NCBI GenBank assembly: GCA_030704615.1
Contig: JAKLZA010000026.1
Location: 1-25,000 of the forward strand
Length of the DNA: 25,000 nucleotides
Direction of reading: 5' to 3'
Origin: Takakia lepidozioides
Taxonomy: Eukaryota > Streptophyta > Takakiopsida > Takakiales > Takakiaceae
Made by a program: the position numbers and the translations under genes. Each line of letters begins with the position of its first letter. Positions within the stretch are counted from its first letter, which is position 1. This document shows positions 9,168 to 18,284 of this stretch, piece after piece. The notes under the pieces are model-generated. The model was not told the DNA's origin. It saw nothing but the letters and a program-made list of their open reading frames with translations, and ran no database searches.

Positions 9168-12100
9168 TTAGTCCAGGGCTGAGTTATGGGCAGCCAGTTT
9201 TGAGTTAGCAGCAAGCGCTGCAGCATATCGGATGCGATCAGCATACACTTGTTGGCGGACATGCTCCACCTCCAGACGTTCCTTTTCCAACAGCCTTTCT
9301 AGCTCCTCAAAGTGCTCCATCTTTGTATACAGCTTCTTCATCTGGCAATCGACATAAGACCACGATAATAAGTGAGGCTTTGCCAGGCAGTAAAACATTA
9401 GAAGTACGGATCTCAAAATTAGACGCCATATCTTCCTCCCTAAGTTGCTCTTCACAATATTAAATGATCTACATAAATGATATGTAGCTGGAAGAGTCAA
9501 TTTCTTGTCCCCATCTGTTTCAAGCCAAATGATGTTGCTGATCAAAGTGAGTCATGAGTCTCTCTGACAACCAGAAACACCCTCACACTGGAAGTACCTG
9601 AGTGTCAATAATGCTGGCCACAAGGTGCTCAATTTCCCGCTCCTCTTGATCGGCCAGGAGCTTGGCATTTGCTGCAGCTACACCAAAGGCTGTAGCCACA
9701 GCTGCCCTTGTTTGAACTGCTGAGGGTAGAGTATCAGTTGCCAATTTAGCAGTATTTTCAGCCTGTGTGTTAGGCCCCTCCATAGGTTCTTGAGTTCCAG
9801 GCTTCTCTGCACACCATAAGCATAGTCGACACATTATGAGCCCTCTCTCAATATCCCTCACCTTTAGTAGCAGGACAAAACTTCAATAAATGTACCGGAG
9901 GACAGGAAAGCATTACCTGCTTGTGACAGCTCCTCCTCCGGAGGGCATTGTGCAGACAAGGTGGCTTCTTTGGAGCTGCATGTACTCCAAAACAATGATC
10001 CCCAGCATATTAGAACCACAGAAAGCAATTGTTCTTAAAGATCCCAAGGTTTTAAACATGAGTACACCAACTTCCCACAGATAAACCCAAACATGAGGAC
10101 AGCAAGAACACCTTATTATCCGATCCAAGACTAATGTCACAAAACCTGAAAAGCAGTCTTGGACTAGAACACACCTGTCTGTATGGTCTGTGGTGGTTGG
10201 TTGAGAGATATCCTTGAGGCCTGCAGAATGCAAGCTCTGGGTTTGCTCAATGGCCAGCTGTAATGCGGCTGGGTCCTCTTCAGCTATGGCCACCACAGCA
10301 GCCTGGGCTGTGGCAGCTGCCACACGTGCACCCACTGTAGCTGATAGAAATGCTACCTGGAACAATCACCTCACATTTAATTTGATTGAGCTTTAGGAGC
10401 CCAATAGAGTATGATTTCACTAGATTCAATGTTAGTAACTAAGTGATCACAAGAGCAAGGCGAAGAAGTGTAATCACGACCAGTTAGGTAGGTGCTAGTA
10501 CTATCATCTAGCTCCTTGCGATAGCTTCAGAAAAGCATAACATTACATAGACAAACATTAAATCAGCTCAGCCAAACCTAGGATGAATGTGTAGTTCAGG
10601 TGGTGTCCCATTTTGGATCAGAAGGCAGGTGGTAGAAACATTGGTAAGGGTAAGACAGGTTATGCCATTCCAGGTCTTACCCAGCAGCACTTTGCTTTCA
10701 TGGTGAAGGAGAGCCAATCTCGACAATGCTAGATGTACAGAGTATATATATATATTTGAGCAGTCCCATCTGTCTTAATCACTTTAAGTGAGACGGCAAG
10801 ACTACTTTTGGCTCCTCAAGAGAGTCAAAGTGATTCACAGCTAGTGGCAAAATTCCCAGGGTTTTCGAAGCTCCCATCTGCCTACCTGAGAGAGGAGTGG
10901 ATGGCTGGTATCCGCGAAAGGTGTTAAAAAGTCATGCCCTACTGTGGACCCTGTTGCTGTTGGAGGCGTGCCCCGAGCAGCAACCTCCCCGTTTGTAGCT
11001 TCTCCAGCATTAGTAGGCTGTACTTCCCCAACCACAGGGGCCATGCCTTTCACCTTATCCTGGACCTTCCTATCCACATTGGTGGGCTGTGGATCCTCTC
11101 CCCCAGGTTCACCCACAAGACGATCTCCAAAAGGTAGCTGAATGAAATGTTTCACACATTCGCTCTTTGATTTTGTAGCCACATGATGCGCAACCTGATG
11201 ATAATCGTCCCACAAACACTGTACAGTGTAAGTAGACTCTGAAAAAATTAAAAGGAGGGAAGATTTCGACATACTGAGACTTACCACTGACACATACCCT
11301 AGCCGAATTCGACATCCTCGTCCCGGTTTGAGACATCATCAATTGCGGTTACTCGAAAAAGTGGAAGGATAAAAGTATGCCGACTAGGTACCCAGCTAAT
11401 TACATCTGCAAATTCCACATTCAACCATGAGTTCCTTCAAATCAGATTCTACAAGATCATACCTGGTTCCAATTATCACCATATCGCATGATGGCCTCCA
11501 GCAGCGATAATGTCTCCTTGCTTGTCCACTGATTGAGACTAGTTGGTTCGGCATCAATCCGCACAAACTCCTTGGCTGTTGCACCTGGCGGAAATTTCCC
11601 AGTTTTGAAGCAGTCTGGGCACAAGTCAACACCTGCCTGTTGCAGTTATGAGACACTTGTGAGTCAATCAAGTTTTGACGAACAACCCCTGCCTTGTACA
11701 TTAGTATCTCCAGCAGACGAGTGAGAAAGAAGAGCCAGTTAGAACCACGGAGCAGCCCAATTGTTTAGCTAAACATTTGTGACCCTCCTTAAATATAAAA
11801 TTAGCATACAAAGTGACACATAACAATGCTGGCACTTGTGTACATCGCGGTCTTTGTCAGGTACTACCCTCTCAGCCACTGTCACAAGACACTCTTTATG
11901 GCAGTTTGGTTGTTGCTGATACAATATTTCGGCAGGCAAGTATGCATCCCCTCATTTTCACAGAACTAAGGTACAGACCTTGCACTGACCTGCTCAAGGT
12001 GATAGCGCTGCTTCGAGCAATCTCCTCTGCAGGAGTGGCACCGAGATTCAATATCTGGCTTGTCAGGCCCCCCCGTGGGATCAGGTCCTGTGCTTTTACT

Positions 12101-14222
12101 CGTAGGAGAAAATACATTTTTGTGAGTGACCAGATTGCTTGCTGAAGACCTCCCTGCAAATCAGGGTGGATTCAATGTGATCGAGCCACTCACAGAATAC
12201 AGTTGAGTTGACATCCTGACTGGCTGACGAGGAGATTATTGCAAACCACTACAAGGCTGCTACAAGCAGATTCTCAATCATCAACATATGCTCATCTCTC
12301 ACTGTCTGACACTTTGGATGGAGTTCAGATGATAAGCTACAAGAGCGCTGATGTGCATCATGGCTTCTAATGTGATCGCAATGCCACCCAGTACCTCGCA
12401 CTCAGACCTCTGTGACAGGCTTGAATTTGGATGTGCGTGAGCATACATCCATGCGGCTGAATTGATTTCAGTGGATTATAAAGGTGACAGAGTCCTTCAG
12501 GGTGCATATCCTCAAGGGCAGATAAAAGCCTCTGTTCAAAGCATATGACCTATGAGACAACAGAGTAGCGCCTGAGCTGGTGTCTGGCTCTACCTTTGTT
12601 TACGGTCTGCCTTGCCCACAATGAGCTGCAAAAATTCAGGCCCTTCAGAACAAACAAACAAAGACCTACACTCTCCAAAATATCCCAATAAATTGACAAA
12701 CAAAAATGTTGCAACCTACCTGACATATCCAGCAAGCGAGGACTCGAGGATACAAGAGGTTGAATTGGAGAAGATGCCACCGCTGCAGGGGCAGGAAGTC
12801 GAGCTGGAGTAGTTACCACACGTATCCCGCTTGGCACAGACTCTACCAGAGTGGGAGATGGAGCTGCAGTCCCTGCTGGTGGCACAGTTGCAGAGTCTTG
12901 CAAGATGTGATAGTTTATGAGGCCCCAGTGTTCTAGAAAATCAAACACTCGGCGAAGTGAATTCACGTCACCAATCAGGAGGCGCCTTACTTCAGTGAAG
13001 GTCAAGCGTCGTTGTTTGTTCTCCCGGTACTTGTTAATCATAAAATCCCTGTACTCCTTATATATCTTGGGTGTTTTTGAAACAGTCTTCTGGTCAAAAA
13101 ACTCACTTAATGCACGCCGCTCCAGAGGGTGGATCTTCCCCCAAACAAACCAACCTGGAATGAAGACATTCATTGGAGCATTTTAAGTGTCAAGCTTTCA
13201 TCGCATATTAGTTCCACATATACTTTGTGTAATAATTCTGAAGTACCCAGCAATCATCAACCTTAAAGGATCTGTAAATTTGGCAAAAAATGGGAGTCCA
13301 CAGCATAGGCCATCCTGGTGGATACAATGTTGTGATCACCAGGCAATTTCCTTCCTTCGAAAATGACTGTAATACTGCTCAATAATAAATCAGAAACTCC
13401 ATAAATTTAGGAGTGCCAGCATAGACCGGTCTCAAAGATATAAATGCTAACACAACCACTAGCCAATATCTTTAACCCAGACAGCAGGTGACCTTCTTAT
13501 GAACTCAAAATTGACAGTGACCTCTTAACAATGACTAACGTCATCGTGCTTTCAAACAAAGTTGGGTGCAGGGTAACAGACACACACATACCAGCATAGC
13601 TGGGTATCCGATAGAGATCTTTGTTTGGTGGCAGCCGCTGAGCTGCATTATCTGTAGTTTTCACTGCCACAGATGATCCTAAACCAGACGGATTGGATGC
13701 CTTTGCAGGCTGAGTTCCAGCTGAGAGCAGAACTTGTTGAGCTTGCTCTCCAGCAGATCCACCTTGTTGAGAATTTCTATCGGAATATGTCTCCAATTCA
13801 CCGGGTGTGGTGGCTTTGTTTACCCCAGGGACAGCAACAGCTTGAGAACCTCCATCCTTTCCACCACGTCCACCTGAGTCCAACAGACTCTCCGGGACAC
13901 CATTCTTTCCAGCATGCTTGCGTTTCCTACTTGGGGTTTCACCAGTTCTCCTCTCAACTCCGCCATCCTGACTCTTTAACGAATTGGATAAATCTATTTG
14001 CACACCTCTGGATGGTGTTGCACCTGCATTTGACAAGCCTCCCTCTCTTTCCCCCACATTGCCATTATGTGCTTCATCGATTCCTTCATCCTCAGCAACC
14101 CCCTTATCCAGCTTTGATATAGAGAATGCGTCTCCCTTCCGTGTCAGCCGGATCTTTAGACCTGCTTGCATCCACACCTCCAGATCAGTATAGGATTTGG
14201 TCCTTAAATAGATGTCAACCAT
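9168..14222 (-). CDS. SWI3A: SWI3A/B-type subunit of SWI/SNF remodelling complex
   Basis: A core scaffold subunit (SMARCC/BAF155 family) of nuclear SWI/SNF chromatin remodellers. Nine coding exons on the - strand: 14222-13592, 13154-12720, 12153-11990, 11636-11463, 11194-10886, 10356-10175, 9975-9917, 9806-9598 and 9341-9168. All have GT..AG borders and matching phases, giving 778 aa. Domains in order: a low-complexity N-terminus with a basic PSRKRKHAGK likely nuclear signal; SWIRM (about 204-295, with WFVWGKIHPLERR and FDFLEHWGLINYH); a ZZ-type zinc finger (C394-x2-C397, C416-x2-C419); SANT (about 445-495, W447, W466, HHVATKSKSECVKHF); the TPFADTSHPLLSQ region; an Ala-rich stretch; and a C-terminal coiled coil (about 690-760, ADQEEREIEHL onward). 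The SGIRV motif after SWIRM and the coiled coil point to SWI3A, while SWIRM also resembles SWI3B, so A versus B needs a tree. The start ATG follows an in-frame TGA at 14258-14256. A possible acceptor at 14230 suggests an upstream leader exon. Confidence 0.92.
10742..10756. repeat. Short TA microsatellite in SWI3 intron
   Basis: A run of alternating TA lies in the 529-base intron between SWI3 coding exons 5 and 6. It is simple sequence only. Confidence 0.7.
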
Positions 14223-14381
14223 CTCTGACCTGGACAACCTCCTTGGTGACACACTTCATTTGGTCAAGCGATGATCAAAGGTCTGTGCGTAGGTGCCCTC
14301 CTCATTTAGTCATAAATTGCAGACTGAGTTCTCATATTTGAATTACAACCATGGATACCAATTCAGAAAAGGCACCCTGCC

Positions 14382-14391
14382 CTGACGTCAG
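14382..14391. promoter_or_regulatory. Palindromic TGACGTCA (C-box/CRE-like) element
   Basis: CTGACGTCAG is a perfect 10-base palindrome containing TGACGTCA, the known core site for bZIP factors. It lies about 160 bases upstream of the SWI3 start codon and in the head-to-head interval. Occupancy is inferred only. Confidence 0.35.
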
Positions 14392-14538
14392 CTTCTGCTA
14401 CAACAAAATTTTAGCCAAAGGAGAAGAAGAAACTCAAAGTATGACTTTCTGGTTTCCTAGCGCTATGAAAAGGGAATAGAAGCACCAAAACGAACCTTGA
14501 ACTCTGCCCTCGTCACCCCCTTCCAAACCATCAATGCC

Positions 14539-14838
14539 ATGGCCGTCCTCTCCTGCCCCTCCACGCCTCCGTTTCTTGCCTTTCTCTTCCCTCGGAGAAA
14601 CCATAGCCTTGTCCTAACCTGCAATCCTACCTGCCCTCTCTCTCTCCCGCTAAAGCCCCAGAGAGCCTCAAACCGTTTCCACGACCTGTTCCCCGCAGGA
14701 AAACTCCCCCCAAGACCTCGACCTCCAGCCTCTCCGTCTACCGCCAACCCGTGCTTGCGTTCGGCCGGTGTGGCGTCCCCCATAGCCAAGCCCAGGTCTT
14801 TGTATTGCACGCGACGCTCCCAGAATGCTCAGCGTTGA
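14539..14838 (+). CDS. Doubtful ORF with transit-peptide-like composition
   Basis: A 99-codon frame begins at an ATG in good context (GCCATGGCC) and ends at 14838. The predicted protein is rich in Ser, Pro, Arg, Ala and Leu with a single acidic residue, as in chloroplast transit peptides. It has no recognisable domain and no obvious next exon. It lies in the CpG-rich block just upstream of SWI3, on the opposite strand, where C-rich promoter DNA would give the same bias by chance. It could be a first exon, an upstream ORF in a leader, or non-coding; I favour non-coding or leader. Confidence 0.15.
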   Translation: MAVLSCPSTPPFLAFLFPRRNHSLVLTCNPTCPLSLPLKPQRASNRFHDLFPAGKLPPRPRPPASPSTANPCLRSAGVASPIAKPRSLYCTRRSQNAQR

Positions 14839-15268
14839 TCCCACTCCATGACGCTCCCATAACCAGGCCCCCGATGGTGCCAGGTTCAATTTTCCAAGCT
14901 TCCCGCTTCACCTCGGCTTCTTCCCCTCACTGATCATGCCCCTCACTCTTCCCCCACCACCTCCCACTCCACCAAACACCACACTCACTCCAAATTCCTC
15001 GCACTTCGCCTGCTCCCTCCCACTCACCCTTACTTCCCCCGTGATCCCCTACCGCTTCTAGGTCATCGTCCCCTGCTCGCACACGCTCCGCCCATGCATC
15101 CCTGCACACAAACTCCCTGCTCGCTCTTCTTTGCGCTGCCTGCAATCCCCGCCGTGCCTGCACCGTCCTCTAGGGCTGCTCGCTGTGCGAAAGCTGGGAG
15201 GGCGCGGCTATGGCCGGCGCGCGCAGCGAAGGCAGGGGCGCAGGCATTTGAATGCAGCGGTTTGAGTA

Positions 15269-15670
15269 ATGGCGGCAGGCTCGCAGGCCCCAACCAACAT
15301 CAACTCAACGCCCCCCTTTCCTTTGCTTTCCTTTGCGTGCTTTCTTCGCGTTGCTTGCCTCCGTTCCCTTTCTGCTGCCTTCCCTTTGCCTGCCTCCTTC
15401 CCTCCTACGGCTCTACTCCCTAATCTACCCTCGTCTCCGGCCGGGCCGCCCCTCGCGGTCGCCGCCCTGCGGTCGCGCACCCTTTTCTTTCTTGGTTCAT
15501 GGCTGCACGCTCTCCCTCGCCTCCCTCACCCTTTGTCTTGGGTTGCCCGTCCCCATCGCGTGGATGGATGGCTGGATGAATTGTGGGTTTCTGTGGACGG
15601 ATGGGATGGATGGGGTGGATGGATGGATGGATGGAATCTGGGTTGCTGTGATGGAATTGATTGTAGGTGA
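15269..15670 (+). CDS. Doubtful ORF / possible uORF in RAD5A leader
   Basis: A 133-codon frame starts at TAATGGCGG, close to the plant start consensus. It has no acidic residue for roughly its first 95 codons (Pro/Leu/Ser/Ala/Arg-rich). It then reads through the GGAT repeat as Asp-Gly-Trp-rich sequence and stops at 15670, just before the minisatellite. A donor-like TTGTAG|GTGATT lies at its end. If that donor joined the acceptor at 18261, the frame would reach a TAA at once, so it would be an upstream ORF and not part of RAD5A. No domain was recognised. Confidence 0.15.
   Translation: MAAGSQAPTNINSTPPFPLLSFACFLRVACLRSLSAAFPLPASFPPTALLPNLPSSPAGPPLAVAALRSRTLFFLGSWLHALPRLPHPLSWVARPHRVDGWLDELWVSVDGWDGWGGWMDGWNLGCCDGIDCR
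15561..15636. repeat. GGAT microsatellite
   Basis: TGGA/GGAT units repeat in two blocks: TGGATGGATGGCTGGATGA at 15561-15579, and a longer block from about 15593 that ends in an uninterrupted run of GGAT at about 15616-15635. It lies directly upstream of the 95-bp array. Confidence 0.85.
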
Positions 15671-15680
15671 TTTTTGTTTT

Positions 15681-16066
15681 GTTTGTTGGTCTCGTTTAGT
15701 TGTCACAACGGCCATTGGAATGATCGAATTTGTCACAAGGTACGTACGATGGATGTTTCAAGTTTTTCGCTAATTGTTTGTTGGTCTCGTTTAGTTGTCG
15801 CAACGGCCATTGGAATGATCGAATTTGTCACAGGGTACGTACGATGGATGTTTCAAGTTTTTCACTAATTGTTTGTTGGTCTCGTTTAGTTGTCGCAATG
15901 GCCATTGGAATGATCGAATTTGTCACAGGGTACGTACGATGGATGTTTCAAGTTTTTCGCTAATTGTTTGTTGGTCTCGTTTAGTTGTCGCAACGGCCAT
16001 TGGAATGATCGAATTTGTCACTGGGTACGTACGATGGATGTTTCAAGTTTTTCGCTAATTGTTTGT
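15681..16066. repeat. 95-bp minisatellite, four full copies
   Basis: Units begin with GTTTGTTGGTCTCG at 15681, 15776, 15871 and 15966, and a truncated fifth (GTTTGT) begins at 16061, so the period is exactly 95. Copies differ at only a few positions (for example TCACAACGG versus TCGCAACGG or TCGCAATGG, and TCACAAGG versus TCACAGGG or TCACTGGG). Each carries the palindrome GTACGTAC. Because 95 is not a multiple of three, the three overlapping open frames along the array give the same peptide in successive frames and are not coding. The near identity points to recent amplification. Confidence 0.95.
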
Positions 16067-18203
16067 GGGTGATATAGGTATACTGCGACATCGCTCTGCT
16101 TTGGGGAATTCTGGATCCCTGCTGCCCGGGTGGTTTTCGTACTCCAGGCAGGGCCACGGGAAATTTTCGAGCGGTGAGAATGTTGTAAGTACATATTCTT
16201 CCCGTTCGACTTTCCCGGAATTTCAAGAGTGCCCTCGGACTGGGAAGTCCTAGGCATGTTTTTTTAATTTTTTTTTAATGAAGGGAAACACCTGGGGCAT
16301 GGTGGTTTGAATTGGAATTCTGTTGGTGTGTTGGTGAATTGCACAAAACACATGTACACCTATAAAATATAATAATAATAAATATAAATGAAATGTCGTA
16401 GGTGTGGTAACTTAGAATATGTTAATGCACCTTCTTGTGTGTGTAATTCATCAGAACTTTCATGTTAGTGAAGCATTGTGAAAACATGTTGAGAATTACG
16501 GCCGGCCTAAAACAAAGAAAGAAAGATTGATCCTGCATGGCTTACGGTTGAATTCTCATTTGCAAGAGTTGCAAAACAAAAATCTCATTCAATTTTAGTA
16601 GAGCAGATGGAGCTTGCTGTGTATATGCCTGATGGACTGTGGGCTCACAATTTGTTCAAAATCAGGAGTTGCGATGAGAGTGACGATCAGTGAAGTGCAG
16701 AGAAAACACCCAAATATTCTGAGGCCGCTCTGTGGCCCAAGAACCACAAAAACAAGAACAAAAAAGCAAGAAAAGGAAAAGGTAGATGGGTTTTGTTGAA
16801 TGAATGGCAGTTTTGGGAGTGAGATGATGAAGTAGCAAACAGTACAAGTATGAGCATGGACATACCTAATCTGACATTCAAATGTAAACGATTTAGTGCG
16901 GGAAGAGTGAAGGAGGTGTTGGTGGATAAAAGGAACCAGGGGTTAAGGGTCAGAAGAATTATTGTTGAGGCGGCTGCAGTTCCCGCCACACTGCCCCACC
17001 TCCTCACAGCTCCTTTTACAGGCCTTCCTTGGGGCTCGTTCCCTGTGGACTCTGTGGCTTTATGTTTCACATCCTGTTACACTTCCCTGAGCGCCCATTG
17101 TGCTTGCGAAGAAGCAGGGGGCGTTTGTATTTCAATTGTGTTTCAGACCTGTTTGAACCTCTGAAAGGGTGTTGGATGCAAAACTCGTTTCTTGTCAGTC
17201 TTTTTACACACACTCGCACACTTTCTCTCTATGTGTGCCCATGACACAATTGTCTTTCTCTTTAGGGTTGGCTTCTTCGAAGCTCTGTAAGGCTTTAGGT
17301 GCAAAACTTCATTTTTTCCCCTCTCTAGCGTTCTCCATCTCTCGGATGTTCGCTCTGTCCTAATTCTATTCATTGTTTTTAATCTTTCGTTGTGGAAAAT
17401 TTTCTGCTGATGCAGATTGTGTTCCCACATGGCTCTAGCTCAACAAGTGTCGGTTCTAGGTCATGGTTTCGACCTGGACTCTCTGTTCATTTCAACGGGT
17501 GATATGAGGTTTCTATCACAGCATTTGATCTCCATTTGTTCTGGCATGTGACCTGTGTCCATCCTTTGGTGCTCTCCTCTCCCTCCATCCCCCGCAAATC
17601 CCCCCCTTGCAGTATTGTCATCCTCTCCCAGCGGCCCTCAGTTAAGCTTTCCTCTCCACTATTTGCTACGATTGTGGTAAGAGATAGCGCGCAGCATGCT
17701 CAACGACGACGGCCCCATCGGCGAAGGTAGAGCAGGTATGATGAAAGAGAATTGAGGGGTACGGGACTGGGGAACCTGGTGCTCTGCAATGAGACATATG
17801 TTTCTTCAGCTGGAAATTCATGTGACCAGCAGAGTTTTCTCTAGCACACATGCTCCAGTCCAGATGCTCAATGTCGCACATATTATTGAGGCCTGAATGT
17901 TTCGACATGTTTACAGAGTAGTGTAATCCCATTTCTGCAACTGAGAAGGAGGGCGTCGATCGCCCATTCAACGCAGCACCTGGCAGCTGTTCAGTATTGT
18001 ACATGTTAAATTCTTCTGTAGTTATCTGGTAATTAGTACGCAAGAAGGGACAAGACTCGGATAGAGAGCAGAGTTAGTAAGAGAAGGGTCGTCAGCTCGT
18101 AGGCAGGAAGTTGGTCGTTAGGGTTCCACAGCAGTGAAGAACAATTGGGCAACTGCATTGAGTTCTTCACTGACATTTGAGTTCAAGAAGATTAGGTTTT
18201 CGC

Positions 18204-18221
18204 ACACATCATATGATGTGT
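18204..18221. repeat. 18-bp perfect palindrome upstream of RAD5A start
   Basis: ACACATCATATGATGTGT is its own reverse complement. It sits inside a second inverted pair, GTTCAA (18181-18186) and TTGAAC (18221-18226, overlapping by one base). It lies about 64 bases before the ATG and 40 bases before the likely acceptor at 18261, so it is probably intronic or leader DNA. Confidence 0.7.
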
Positions 18222-18284
18222 TGAACTTACCCACTTTCTCTGAACTTCATCATTTCTGCAGGTAATCTCACTAGAAGGAGGGAA

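Larger units (their letters stand above)
14259..18284. other. Head-to-head interval between SWI3 and RAD5A-like genes
   Basis: About 4 kb separates the two divergent start codons. From 14460 to about 15560 it is C+G-rich with many CpG, typical of promoters and leaders. A GGAT microsatellite and a 95-bp minisatellite follow. After 16260 it is A+T-rich with T-runs, an AAT-rich run (about 16362-16390) and A-rich purine DNA (16741-16785). A CT- and C-rich stretch at 17536-17660 could be another promoter or leader. A good acceptor TCATTTCTGCAG ends at 18261, 23 bases before the RAD5A ATG, so at least one upstream non-coding exon is likely. No domain-bearing gene was recognised. Confidence 0.55.

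Noticed and set aside
13673-14122. 149-codon + strand frame
   Set aside because: It is the shadow of SWI3 coding exon 1, which has a continuous domain-bearing product on the - strand.
15674-16058. Three overlapping + strand frames with repeated peptides
   Set aside because: They only restate the 95-bp repeat in shifted frames; a period not divisible by three argues against a repeat protein.
16687-17070. 127-codon - strand frame with hydrophobic stretches
   Set aside because: No recognisable family; the hydrophobic part is the complement of A-rich purine DNA. Not enough support to call a gene.
17029-17160. Cys-containing + strand frame with a GRLYFNC string, like part of a GRF zinc finger
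   Set aside because: Only one short string fits, the spacing of the other Cys residues is wrong, no exon borders support it, and the other strand has an equally long frame.
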